Shown here piece by piece: positions 15,537-22,791 of a stretch of 35,778 nt of DNA. The notes below the pieces were generated by a model. It had not been told where the DNA came from. It did no database searches and saw only the letters and a list, made by a program, of their open reading frames with translations. The stretch lies in assembly GCA_016215025.1 (NCBI GenBank), contig JACRMI010000036.1, positions 1 to 35,778 of the forward strand, read 5' to 3'. The position numbers were made by a program, and so were the translations under genes. This DNA is from Chloroflexota bacterium. Lineage in GTDB: Bacteria; Chloroflexota; Anaerolineae; UBA4142. Every line of letters starts with the position of its first letter. The first letter of the stretch is position 1.

Positions 15537-16292
15537 ATGGCTAGCAGTAGCTTAATGGGAAAGACGCGGATTGTCGGTGAGAATCATTCACCGGGCTTAT
15601 ATTGGAAATTCCTAGATGACCAAAAAATCACGCCGAGGTTACGAACACTCGGCGTCATTGCCGTATTGAATATTGTGCTGGGTCTTTATATGGCGCTCTT
15701 CTATGTGCCGACTGAGAAAACAATGGGAGACGCTCAGCGCATCTTTTACTTCCACGTCCCAAGTGCCTGGATTGGTTTCCTCGCCTTCGGAATCGTATTC
15801 GTTGCCAGTATTCTGTTCTTGTGGAAGCGCGAACGCAAATGGGATGCGCTTGCGTTATCGGCAGCCGAGATTGGCGTAGTCTTTACAACACTGGTTCTGC
15901 TCACGGGTCCACTGTGGGCGAAGAAAGCCTGGGGAGCGTTTTGGGTTTGGGATGCGCGCCTGACGACCACTCTGATCTTGTGGATGATTTACATCGGCTA
16001 TTTGATGCTCCGCAGTGCAGCAGATAGTGAACGTCGCTCCCGTTTCGCGGCGGTGCTTGCGATTGTCGGTTTTATCGATGTGCCGATCATCTACATTTCG
16101 GTTCAACTCTGGCGGACGATGCATCCCCAGTTGCTCATCAACGATCCCGGAGGACTCGCGCCACAAATGACCCAAACCTTGATGGTGTGTTTGCTGGCGT
16201 TCACCTGGTTGTTTGCGTTTTTCCTCATTCAGCGCCTCCGTTTAGAGCAAGCGCGCGACCGAGTCAATACATTGCGGGAAGGAGTACGATAA
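15537..16292 (+). CDS. ccmC: Heme transport/lyase protein CcmC
   Basis: 251 residues with six TM helices. The signature elements are FYFHVPSAWIGFLAFG (first conserved His), the WWD motif WGAFWVWDARLTTTLILW, and the HPQLL loop with the second outside His. CcmC loads heme onto CcmE and is the partner of CcmD. The N-terminal 30 residues before TM1 are cytoplasmic and charged. The ATG has GGAGGG seven bases upstream. The next gene, ccmD, begins two bases after the stop. Length and order match the family, so the assignment is secure even though CcmAB and CcmE are not seen here. Confidence 0.93.
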   Translation: MASSSLMGKTRIVGENHSPGLYWKFLDDQKITPRLRTLGVIAVLNIVLGLYMALFYVPTEKTMGDAQRIFYFHVPSAWIGFLAFGIVFVASILFLWKRERKWDALALSAAEIGVVFTTLVLLTGPLWAKKAWGAFWVWDARLTTTLILWMIYIGYLMLRSAADSERRSRFAAVLAIVGFIDVPIIYISVQLWRTMHPQLLINDPGGLAPQMTQTLMVCLLAFTWLFAFFLIQRLRLEQARDRVNTLREGVR

Positions 16293-16294
16293 AG

Positions 16295-16423
16295 ATGGAA
16301 TATCTCGCCATTGCATATATGTTGATTGCCATTGTATTATTGGGCTATGCTCTGTCGCTGTGGCGACGAATGCAAACCACCCAGCATGAACGTGCATTAA
16401 TCGAAACAAAACAAGATGATTAA
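16295..16423 (+). CDS. ccmD: Small TM protein, CcmD-like
   Basis: 42 residues, first bases MEYLAIAYMLIAIVLLGYAL, forming a single TM helix (about 5-22) followed by the basic SLWRRM and a short charged tail. Size, topology and position directly after ccmC match CcmD, which releases holo-CcmE from CcmABC. GGAAGGAG lies nine bases upstream of the ATG. CcmD is too short and variable for sequence alone to prove it; the context carries most of the weight. It is the last gene before a strong terminator. Confidence 0.8.
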   Translation: MEYLAIAYMLIAIVLLGYALSLWRRMQTTQHERALIETKQDD

Positions 16424-16448
16424 TTCCGAACGGTCAACTTTGCCGAAC

Positions 16449-16488
16449 AGTCGGCACATCTCGCGAAGCGGATGCGCCGACTCTTTTT
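16449..16488 (+). terminator. Intrinsic terminator of the ccm operon
   Basis: AGTCGGC (16449-16455) pairs with GCCGACT (16476-16482); inner CATC/GATG and CGC/GCG pairs extend the stem, and CTTTTT follows (16483-16488). It ends the ccmF-ccmD transcript 26 bp after the ccmD stop. The convergent ccmH gene ends at 16544 on the other strand. Confidence 0.8.
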
Positions 16489-16543
16489 ATTGTTGCAGAA
16501 GAGTTCACTGGCAACTACGAGCATGGGAGGTAACGCAGAGAGG

Positions 16544-17059
16544 TTACAACTCATTCAAATCTTGTTTGATGCGGTCGGCGTACTCCTTGGGAATTTCTGG
16601 TGCTCCAAAGGATTGACCAGCAGTGGCGGGCGTACGTCGCACGAGCCAAGCGTGCACGGTGAACCACGCGACAGCCGTACCCAAGAGGATTCCGACAATC
16701 GGCAGAATGTATGCCAGCCAATTAAAACCTTCTGCCGGCGGCGCGCCGAGAACCTGGGGACCAAATCGTGCGACGAATGTATCGCGAATTTCTTGCTCGG
16801 TCTTGCCTTGTTGCACCATGGTCTTGATGTCAGCACGCCAATCGATGCATGCTTGTGTCCCGCAAACATCGAGCGGGGTGTTGGGACAAACGGGACAATA
16901 TAGCCCTTTGGCAATGCGGTTGACTTCATCGTCGATATTGCGCGGTCCTTGGGCACGGATGGGCGTCGCGGCAAACCAACTGAGGGTGACCAGCGCGATC
17001 AACATTCCCAAACTCATTTTCGCTTTATATTTTCCGATTTCAGCTTTCATCCTATCCAT
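16544..17059 (-). CDS. ccmH: CcmH-type apocytochrome thiol reductase subunit
   Basis: 171 residues: an N-terminal signal/TM helix (about 16-34), the CcmH domain with CPVC (C55, C58) after a helix (DDEVNRIAKGLYCPVC), the helical IDWRADIKTMVQQGKTEQEIRDTFVARFG typical of the family, then TM2 (about 113-135) and a cytoplasmic tail. CcmH reduces the CxxCH cysteines of apocytochrome c. The motif is usually RCxxCQ. Here it is YCPVCPN followed by two more cysteines (C66, C71: LDVCGTQAC), a variant that may allow an internal second disulfide. It is encoded convergently to ccmFICD, not with them, and is followed upstream by regulator genes. Confidence 0.9.
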   Translation of the reverse strand: MDRMKAEIGKYKAKMSLGMLIALVTLSWFAATPIRAQGPRNIDDEVNRIAKGLYCPVCPNTPLDVCGTQACIDWRADIKTMVQQGKTEQEIRDTFVARFGPQVLGAPPAEGFNWLAYILPIVGILLGTAVAWFTVHAWLVRRTPATAGQSFGAPEIPKEYADRIKQDLNEL

Positions 17060-17110
17060 CTATTTTCTCACTCGTGATCACTCAATATCGAAGCTTTTCA
17101 CTGTGTCACT

Positions 17111-17470
17111 TTATTCACTGCTGGGAACACCAAGTTGAGAATGGGCGATGTTGATGGCTTGCCTGAGATCGTCAGGTCCTTCCACTGCCTTTTGCTCGCC
17201 GTGACAATAAATAGTATTTTCTCTCAGATTTAGTCCGATGACTTCGATCCCAAGCCATCGTTGCAAAATCAGCGTCATGGCTGACGTATCACTCGTTGCG
17301 GAATTGTCATCAAAGATAACAACGTCCGGTCGCAATTCATAAATGCGTCTGATCCCGTCGTCAACATTCGCCTCGCGACCAATAAACTCTAATTCGGCAT
17401 CACACTTCAAAAGGCTCTCGATGCCCTCACAAAAGAGAGCGTGGCGCGACAACATAAATATTCGCTTCAT
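17111..17470 (-). CDS. Stand-alone pseudo-receiver domain protein
   Basis: 119 residues forming one receiver-like domain and no HTH. Strand 1 (KRIFMLSRHALFCEGI) lacks the Asp pair that binds Mg. D54/D55 (VVIFDDNSATS) mark the phospho-acceptor position, so phosphorylation is doubtful. The N-terminus resembles the receivers of the NarL-type neighbours (xxRxxLFxEGixxLL), so it may derive from one by loss of its DNA-binding half. AGGTAACCCG before the ATG is an acceptable ribosome site. It lies between ccmH and a full response regulator on the same strand and might modulate that regulator by dimerisation. That role is inference. Confidence 0.7.
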   Translation of the reverse strand: MKRIFMLSRHALFCEGIESLLKCDAELEFIGREANVDDGIRRIYELRPDVVIFDDNSATSDTSAMTLILQRWLGIEVIGLNLRENTIYCHGEQKAVEGPDDLRQAINIAHSQLGVPSSE

Positions 17471-17528
17471 CGGGTTACCTACTTGCAGTTATTCTGAACC
17501 GCCAACCGGTGTTAACCGACAATTCGAT

Positions 17529-18173
17529 TTAGGAGGTTTTGCCAGCAACGACTGCCGCTTGGCTCCGGTTTTCCAAACGCAATTTCTTGAATATTCGATG
17601 GAGATGCTTTTTCACGGTACTTTCGCTGATGGCAAGTTGTTCCGCGATCTGTCGGTTCGTGGGTCCATCCTTTAGGCAATTCAAGACTTGCCATTCCCTC
17701 TTGCTAAGTTTTTCCTCTTTAGGAATGCCCTTGACCTTTGACGATGCAGGCACAGACAGTTCTTTGATCATTCGGTCAGTCATCGGACCGGAAATAGCGA
17801 TGCCACCTGCCAATGCTCCTTGGATCAAACAAAAGAATTGCTCAGGATCGGTTCGTTTGAGGATATAGCCCTGAGCGCCATTTTTGATCGCTTGGATAAA
17901 ATCATCTTTTTTTTCTGATGCGGTGAGGATGACGACCCGGCAATCTGACATTTCCGCCATGATCTGGCGAGTTGCCTCTAACCCATCCATGCCATTCATG
18001 CGAATGTCCATCAACACGAGATCGGGCTTGAGTTCGCGCGTCAGCGCAAGACCTTGCGCTCCATCCGATGCTTCTCCGACCACCACCCAATTAGCGTGAG
18101 CTTGAAGTAGTGTTTTTAGACCTTCCCTAAACAAACCTTCAGCATCGACGATTACCACTCGCGTTGCGTTCAT
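17529..18173 (-). CDS. NarL/FixJ-family response regulator
   Basis: 214 residues. The receiver has D10 (VVIVDAEGLFREGL; the second acidic residue is Glu), phospho-acceptor D56 (DLVLMDIRMNGMDG), the Thr of ILTAS and the Lys of YILKR, so it can probably be phosphorylated. The C-terminal HTH is canonical (LSKREWQVLNCL...TNRQIAEQLAISESTVKKHLHRIFKKL). Start 18173 is supported by GAGGA six bases upstream. It is divergent from the ferredoxin gene, and the shared 330-bp gap holds paired CGCCA-N2-TGGCG dyads, so it may act on that divergon. No kinase gene is next to it. Confidence 0.9.
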   Translation of the reverse strand: MNATRVVIVDAEGLFREGLKTLLQAHANWVVVGEASDGAQGLALTRELKPDLVLMDIRMNGMDGLEATRQIMAEMSDCRVVILTASEKKDDFIQAIKNGAQGYILKRTDPEQFFCLIQGALAGGIAISGPMTDRMIKELSVPASSKVKGIPKEEKLSKREWQVLNCLKDGPTNRQIAEQLAISESTVKKHLHRIFKKLRLENRSQAAVVAGKTS

Positions 18174-18331
18174 GTGTTCCTCGTCTTGGCGGCGATTGAA
18201 GATCAAGCAAATGAATTCTTCCAATTCCGCATTGAACGGATTCTCACATATTTCATCGCCCAGATTGATAGTTCATTGTTCGCCGATTGGGCCTGCCATC
18301 AGCATACACTACCACTTTCGTGCAATCAATC

Positions 18332-18366
18332 CGCTATTTGGCGCATTAGTAGTGCGCCAAATGGCG
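18332..18366. promoter_or_regulatory. Paired operator dyads in the divergent regulator/ferredoxin promoter
   Basis: CGCTATTTGGCG (18332-18343, one arm mismatch) and CGCCAAATGGCG (18355-18366, perfect 5-2-5) start 23 bp apart; together they also read as a larger inverted repeat ATTTGGCGC-N9-GCGCCAAAT (18336-18362). The sites match those at 3714-3749 and 12764-12799. They sit between the response regulator (start 18173) and the ferredoxin gene (start 18504). A TTGACA at 18422-18427 could be part of a promoter toward the ferredoxin gene. No gene is seen in the rest of the 330-bp gap. Confidence 0.55.
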
Positions 18367-18503
18367 TGTGAGGTCAGGTATCCTAAAGACCCAAGAATGT
18401 GAGGTGTTTAAGTCATCAAGATTGACAACTCAACGGATAGAAACCGACTATCGCTCGTGCTATAGTGAACATGGAAATACATCAAAGAACTGAGAGGTGT
18501 TCC

Positions 18504-19406
18504 ATGAATTTCACTCGACGAGATTTCCTAAAATTGTTTGGCGCGAGCGCGGCATTCTTGGGTCTCGGCGCAAAGTTCCCTTCGCCATCGGTACGGATGG
18601 TTCCGCGAGCTGCACCTGTTACACCAAATTCTACCTATGGAATTTTGATCGACACGGCTCAATGCATCGGTTGCCAACTCTGCGTCAAAGCGTGCAAGGA
18701 AGCCAACGGTCTGCCGGCAGAAAATCGCGTCACCACTTTATCACCCACCGCGTTGACAATTATCGATTTCAAAAACATCTTGACCCAGGTCGAAAAATCG
18801 GAGATCAAACCCGTCAAGCGCCAATGCATGCACTGCGAAGAGCCGGCGTGCGTTTCTGTTTGTCCGGTCAATGCGTTGACCCAAAATGACCGTGGCGCAG
18901 TGGTCTATGACGACACGAAATGTATTGGGTGCCGTTACTGCATGGTTGCTTGTCCGTTTGGCATTCCCAAATACAATTGGACTTCACCCAATCCCAAAAT
19001 CAACAAATGTACTTATGGTTGCATGGAAAATGGCAAACGCGATCAACCGGCGTGTGTGCAAATTTGTCCCGTTAAAGCCCTGTCGTACGGCAAGCGCGAT
19101 GACTTGCTTGCGATTGCCAAGAGTCAGATTGAGCAAAGACCAGAGCGATATGTGAATCAAGTGTATGGTGAAAAAGAAGTCGGTGGAACGACGATGCTCT
19201 ATTTGAGCGCGACGCCATTCGATCAATTGGGATTTAGAACCGATCTGCCGACCGAGCCACTGCCCAATCTCACGTGGGCGGCGCAAGAACTCGTCCCGCC
19301 GATCTTTGGTGGTATGCTCGTAGTACTGAGTGGAATCGCTTGGTGGACACATCGCACGGAACGAAAGAAACTGGTTGAGGTTCCGGTCACGGTAACATCG
19401 AAATAG
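18504..19406 (+). CDS. Tat-exported 4x[4Fe-4S] ferredoxin-like electron-transfer subunit with C-terminal TM anchor (HybA/DmsB-like)
   Basis: 300 residues. The Tat signal has the twin Arg (FTRRDFLKLFGAS). Four Cys groups follow: CIGCQLCVKAC (54-64), CMHCEEPACVSVCP (108-121), CIGCRYCMVACPFG (140-153) and CTYGC...ACVQICP (169-189), which is the complete set for four [4Fe-4S] clusters in the DmsB/HybA/NrfC family. A C-terminal TM helix (about 268-287) followed by basic residues is typical of HybA. Such subunits pass electrons between a catalytic subunit and a NrfD/HybB-type membrane quinone protein; neither is encoded here. GAGAGGTG precedes the chosen ATG. The neighbouring ccm and ccdA genes suggest a respiratory role. 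Confidence 0.92.
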   Translation: MNFTRRDFLKLFGASAAFLGLGAKFPSPSVRMVPRAAPVTPNSTYGILIDTAQCIGCQLCVKACKEANGLPAENRVTTLSPTALTIIDFKNILTQVEKSEIKPVKRQCMHCEEPACVSVCPVNALTQNDRGAVVYDDTKCIGCRYCMVACPFGIPKYNWTSPNPKINKCTYGCMENGKRDQPACVQICPVKALSYGKRDDLLAIAKSQIEQRPERYVNQVYGEKEVGGTTMLYLSATPFDQLGFRTDLPTEPLPNLTWAAQELVPPIFGGMLVVLSGIAWWTHRTERKKLVEVPVTVTSK

Positions 19407-19411
19407 AGAAA

Positions 19412-19446
19412 ACGGCAAGACACTTGGTCTTGCCGTACTTTGTTTT
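19412..19446. terminator. Bidirectional intrinsic terminator
   Basis: ACGGCAAGAC (19412-19421), a 5-nt loop and GTCTTGCCGT (19427-19436) form a perfect 10-bp stem, followed by ACTTTGTTTT on the plus strand and preceded by A-rich sequence that gives T-rich sequence on the minus strand. It lies between the converging ferredoxin and ccdA genes and can serve both. Confidence 0.88.
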
Positions 19447-19457
19447 AGACGATCCAT

Positions 19458-20222
19458 CTACAAAAACCAATACAACAAGATTTCGTTGATACCAACCAGA
19501 ATGAAGACGATGGCGGCGATCCGCGTGACCCACACATCCGCAGAGCGCAGTTTTTTCACGAGTGGTGTGATGCTCTGTGTGCCGTAAACGACGAGACCAA
19601 CGAATAGCATCAAAGGCACACTTGTGCCAATCGCAAAGATAGCGGGAAACGTTATTCCGCCGAACGAACTTAGCGCCAGCGGAATCATTGTACCGAAGAA
19701 CAACACGAACAGCGTTGGACAAGCGGCAAACGCAAACGCCACGCCGAGCAAGAATGATCCGCGCGCATCGCGTTGCTCCACCAGATTGTTACGCAAGCGA
19801 TCCGACACTTGCGCGAAAATTGGCAACGACAACTTGATGACGCCGAGCATTAACAATCCCAAAATGATCAGCGCCGGTCCCAACGCTTTACGGGTAAAGA
19901 CGACGACGGGAATCGAAACCTGGGTCAATTGTAATCCCAGTAAAATTGCTGCTCCACCGACCAGACTGTAAACCAGCACTTTGCCCAAAACATAGGCGAC
20001 CGCAGAACGGGTCACGCGCTTGGATTCAGCGACATCACGGGAGATGAATGCAAACGCCGCTACGTTCGTCGAGAGCTGACACGGGCTAAACGCGCCGACG
20101 AGTCCGAGAACGAATGCGGCAAGAAATGGAATCGGAATATCGTAACTCAAATCGGACAGCACCATCCGAATCGGCGCAAAGAGTTGCGAGAGATAGAAAT
20201 AGTATTCGGCAAAATTCGGCAT
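19458..20222 (-). CDS. ccdA: CcdA, cytochrome c biogenesis thiol transporter
   Basis: 254 residues and six to seven TM helices. The two redox cysteines are at the family positions: GAFSPCQLSTN (C48) and AFAACPTLFVLFFG (C168), each followed by the conserved helix-breaking pattern. CcdA passes electrons from cytoplasmic thioredoxin to outside thioredoxin-like proteins such as the TlpA/CcmG product of the upstream gene; its ATG overlaps that gene's stop (TAATG). An N-terminal extension of about 30 residues precedes TM1. With ccmH and tlpA it completes the reducing branch of cytochrome c maturation. It shares a convergent terminator with the ferredoxin gene. Confidence 0.92.
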   Translation of the reverse strand: MPNFAEYYFYLSQLFAPIRMVLSDLSYDIPIPFLAAFVLGLVGAFSPCQLSTNVAAFAFISRDVAESKRVTRSAVAYVLGKVLVYSLVGGAAILLGLQLTQVSIPVVVFTRKALGPALIILGLLMLGVIKLSLPIFAQVSDRLRNNLVEQRDARGSFLLGVAFAFAACPTLFVLFFGTMIPLALSSFGGITFPAIFAIGTSVPLMLFVGLVVYGTQSITPLVKKLRSADVWVTRIAAIVFILVGINEILLYWFL

Positions 20223-20779
20223 TATTTATTCAACAATTCTTCGATTTTCGAGGTGAGGGTTAGCTCGCTGCCAAATGGTCCAATGTAGTTGCCGTACAGC
20301 ATCCCATCTTTGCCGACAAAGTACGTTTCGGGAATGCCTTTGATGTGGAATTTTTGCGCCGCCTCGGTTCCAATATCGGGTCCGTTCGGATAAGTGATCT
20401 TGAACTCGTCGATGAACTCGAGCGCTTTCGTATCTGTGTCCACGTAATCGACGCCAATGAAGACGACTCCGCGATCCTTATACTTTTTGTAAACCCGTTC
20501 GAGCATCGCGGCTTCCTGGCGACAGGGAATACACCACGACGCCCAAAAATTCACGACCACGACTTGTCCACGTTGTTCGGCTAGTGAAAAAGTTCCGTGA
20601 CTAAAGGTGGGAATGGTAAATTGCGGCGCAAGACCGCTTTCAACCGGTTTGATGCCGCGCATTCGAATTCCGACTGCGAACAGCGCAATGACTCCCAGGA
20701 CGATAACAAACGCAATGACTTGAATGAGCTTCAAACGACGTGGAGGTGCCTGGGTTAGTTTGGTAACAACAGATTCCAT
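20222..20779 (-). CDS. Membrane-anchored thioredoxin-like protein (TlpA/ResA/CcmG type)
   Basis: 185 residues: a cytoplasmic N-terminus, a TM anchor (about 18-38) and an outside-facing thioredoxin fold with the active site FWASWCIPCRQE (C83, C86) and the cis-Pro loop KGIPETYFVGKDG. The insertion and glutamate after the CxxC helix (AAMLERVYKKYKDRGVVFIGVD) are typical of ResA/CcmG. The likely role is reduction of apocytochrome c (or of CcmH) with electrons from CcdA, which is encoded next and overlaps by one base. It is an expected component of the maturation system, here in a different operon from ccmF. Confidence 0.92.
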   Translation of the reverse strand: MESVVTKLTQAPPRRLKLIQVIAFVIVLGVIALFAVGIRMRGIKPVESGLAPQFTIPTFSHGTFSLAEQRGQVVVVNFWASWCIPCRQEAAMLERVYKKYKDRGVVFIGVDYVDTDTKALEFIDEFKITYPNGPDIGTEAAQKFHIKGIPETYFVGKDGMLYGNYIGPFGSELTLTSKIEELLNK

Positions 20780-20819
20780 AGCTAACTTATTCTCGCCTTT
20801 CCGAAATGAACATCAATTT

Positions 20820-21398
20820 CTATTTGACCGCGCTCCACAATGAATGCAACACGTCTGCGGCTTGAACGGGATCAGCGGCGAGCCACACGATCTTGTCATT
20901 CACCGCGTAAAAGAAATGTTTCTGCCCTTGCCCATCTGCCTCGTAGAGCGTGCGCCCACTGATATCGAGCGGTTGCAGATTTTGAAACATCGCATTGTTC
21001 GGTCCGATTTTTTGCGCCATCGCGTCGAGCATCGCTTGCGCAACGGAGGCATCTTTCGCCTGTCCGACCCACAGCGTTGCCTTGCCGTTTCCGTCGGCAT
21101 AGTCCGCGCGATAACCGCCGACCAAATCGAATCCCTTGCCGTGCAACTGCGCGAATTCCGCGAGGGCGCTTGCGCCAATCGCCGATTGCGTGAGCGACAA
21201 TGCGCCTAACTTCGCTGGCATTCCATCTTTCGTCAACGAGGCAGGAACGATGGTTACGTTTGCCGGCACAGCATTCGGCGATGGATTTCTATTAGCAGCC
21301 GGAGTTGCCGACATCGATTGTCCTGACCAGATCAAATACACGCCGAAAAATGCCAGCGCGGCGACGAGCACCCACAGAAAATATCTTATCGACATCAT
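20820..21398 (-). CDS. Exported or membrane-anchored protein of unknown function
   Basis: 192 residues: an N-terminal TM/signal segment (RYFLWVLVAALAFFGVYLIW), a Pro/Asn linker (30-55) and an alpha/beta domain (60-190) with ALSLTQSAIGASALAEFAQ, GGYRADYADGNGKATLWVG, and HFFYAVNDKIVWLAADP. No cysteine or clear catalytic motif is seen. The pattern 'adYad...a.lwvg...' resembles domains found beside heavy-metal/thiol genes, but no family is claimed. The start ATG overlaps the stop of the DUF2085 gene (ATGA), and the tlpA start follows 40 bp after its stop, so it belongs to the lipoprotein-DUF2085-tlpA-ccdA operon and may serve the same extracytoplasmic pathway. Confidence 0.6.
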   Translation of the reverse strand: MMSIRYFLWVLVAALAFFGVYLIWSGQSMSATPAANRNPSPNAVPANVTIVPASLTKDGMPAKLGALSLTQSAIGASALAEFAQLHGKGFDLVGGYRADYADGNGKATLWVGQAKDASVAQAMLDAMAQKIGPNNAMFQNLQPLDISGRTLYEADGQGQKHFFYAVNDKIVWLAADPVQAADVLHSLWSAVK

Positions 21399-22201
21399 TG
21401 TCCTTCTGATCGAGACGCTAGGCGTCCCAGCGCAATCGCGCGCGGCGACGCCAGCTTTGCTCGCGCTTGATGCACGAGATCTTGCATCGCGTCATCGACA
21501 AATGGATAAATGAACCAAATCATCGAGAGTCCAAACAGCGCGCCAGTTACTAATCGAGCGAGACTATTAAACGAGCCGAGTGCATCGCCTGCATAAAAAT
21601 CGGCGGGGAAAAGGTTGAACGTGAGAAATTGCAGCCATGCATTCGTATCGCGGAAACCGGTGCCGCTAATTCCCGCCACGAGATCATTGATCATGTGCGA
21701 GAATCCATCCAACCCCATCGGCACAATCCCCAAGAGTAACCATGCGATCGGCGAAAACCGTGTCCTTCGACTTCGCTCAGGATGAAGTTTTCGGAATAGA
21801 CCGTAGAGCAATCCGCCAACCCAAAGCGATCCGTACATCGAAACCATGCGATCACTCCACGCCACTTTCCAACCCATCGCGCTGTTGCCGATGAATTGGC
21901 GCAAGGTCAAGATGTCATCAGATTGCCACACGCTCCCAATTTCGGCGAGCGAGTAGCTGATCTGGGGACCGAATAAAAAGTAGGAGCGCTGTGGAAGTTG
22001 ATGACAAAGAAAACCATAGACGAAATAGATGGCATCGGCAAGCGAGGTTGCGCCGATTCGCATGAGGAGAGGCGCGGCAAACGGCACGAGAACAAACACA
22101 CCAAAGAAGACGTTGACGTAGAGTAGCCAATGGCGAGCGAGGTTCAACGCCAAGCGATCAATCGCCAAGACGAGCCTTGCCGTACGATCTGATACGATCA
22201 T
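21395..22201 (-). CDS. DUF2085 family membrane protein
   Basis: 268 residues with about five TM helices. DUF2085 features are present: FLCHQLPQRSYFLFG near TM2, MYGSLWVGGLLYGL, and GLDGFSHMINDL. The Cys and His of CHQ...RS are the family's conserved core and may bind metal or heme. The start at 22201 overlaps the lipoprotein stop (ATGA); a longer start at 22213 is possible. Between two TM segments the protein contains LHPERSRRTRFS, encoded by a copy of a genomic palindromic repeat (21761-21786) inserted in frame. The function of the family is unknown; operon context links it to extracytoplasmic thiol/metal handling. Confidence 0.8.
   Translation of the reverse strand: MIVSDRTARLVLAIDRLALNLARHWLLYVNVFFGVFVLVPFAAPLLMRIGATSLADAIYFVYGFLCHQLPQRSYFLFGPQISYSLAEIGSVWQSDDILTLRQFIGNSAMGWKVAWSDRMVSMYGSLWVGGLLYGLFRKLHPERSRRTRFSPIAWLLLGIVPMGLDGFSHMINDLVAGISGTGFRDTNAWLQFLTFNLFPADFYAGDALGSFNSLARLVTGALFGLSMIWFIYPFVDDAMQDLVHQARAKLASPRAIALGRLASRSEGQ
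21761..21786. repeat. Palindromic-repeat half unit inserted in a coding region
   Basis: TGTCCTTCGACTTCGC and TCAGGATGAA (21761-21786) match the half unit 'CATCCTGAGCGAAGTCGAAGGA' type of intergenic repeat common in bacteria of this kind. It is read as LHPERSRRT in the DUF2085 protein without breaking the frame. The inserted peptide falls in a loop, which explains why it is tolerated. Confidence 0.6.
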
Positions 22202-22674
22202 GGCAAATCCCAATGGAACGTGCGCTCCGACACTTTTGCCAACCCCTTGATGACGAGATCAACCGATTTGGATTTGCTCGTAAGCGCCGCGAATTTGATG
22301 ACGCCGCTGCGGTGATGTCCGCCCGGTTCTCCGCCATCCCACGCGGTTGGATTGTATTCTTTGCCTTTGTCGTCGCGCAGAATGATGATCTGGGTCATGT
22401 CGTCGCTGAGGTCAACCGAGTGCGTGTTCATCACGATTTCAAACGCCATCGGCTGCCCAACATCCAATTGCTGAGGCGTTACGGCGACGTCCACACTACC
22501 ACCCGAATTGTTCTTCGTTTCAAACGCTGACGAAGACGCAGAGCGTTGGGGCGCGTTACTTGGCGCGACAACTATCGGCGTGGGAGCGGTCGTCGGAGTT
22601 GCGTTGCTGCACGCTACCAGCGATAACGCCATTATAGCCAATACGCTGATAATAAAAATTGATTTCTGATTCAT
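22198..22674 (-). CDS. Secreted lipoprotein of unknown function with GGHH motif
   Basis: 158 residues from the ATG giving MNQKSIFIISVLAIMALSLV followed by the lipobox ending in AC, so the mature protein would be lipid-anchored. A Thr/Pro linker follows, then a beta-rich domain (about 60-158) with VAVTPQQLD, NTHSVDLSDD, YNPTAWDGGEPGGHHRSG and a strand-rich end. The GGHHxxG motif could bind copper or another metal. The frame is open upstream to 22758, but the signal sequence fixes the start near 22674. It shares an operon with DUF2085 (ATGA overlap) and lies downstream of the YHS gene. Function unknown; a metal-related role is inference. Confidence 0.7.
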   Translation of the reverse strand: MNQKSIFIISVLAIMALSLVACSNATPTTAPTPIVVAPSNAPQRSASSSAFETKNNSGGSVDVAVTPQQLDVGQPMAFEIVMNTHSVDLSDDMTQIIILRDDKGKEYNPTAWDGGEPGGHHRSGVIKFAALTSKSKSVDLVIKGLAKVSERTFHWDLP

Positions 22675-22709
22675 ACCCATTTTCCAATTCATTCGATTGC
22701 ACGTCGGAG

Positions 22710-22744
22710 GCGTGGGAGCAGACCGCGTCGATCTGCTTCCACGC
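22710..22744. repeat. Hairpin between YHS gene and lipoprotein gene
   Basis: GCGTGGGAGCAGA (22710-22722) and TCTGCTTCCACGC (22732-22744) form a 13-bp stem with one mismatch and a 9-nt loop. No T-run follows on either strand, so it is more likely a palindromic repeat or an RNA-processing hairpin than a terminator. Confidence 0.5.
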
Positions 22745-22791
22745 TGACGAGGGTCCATCCTCCGGTGAGAATCGATTACACAACGACTGGC

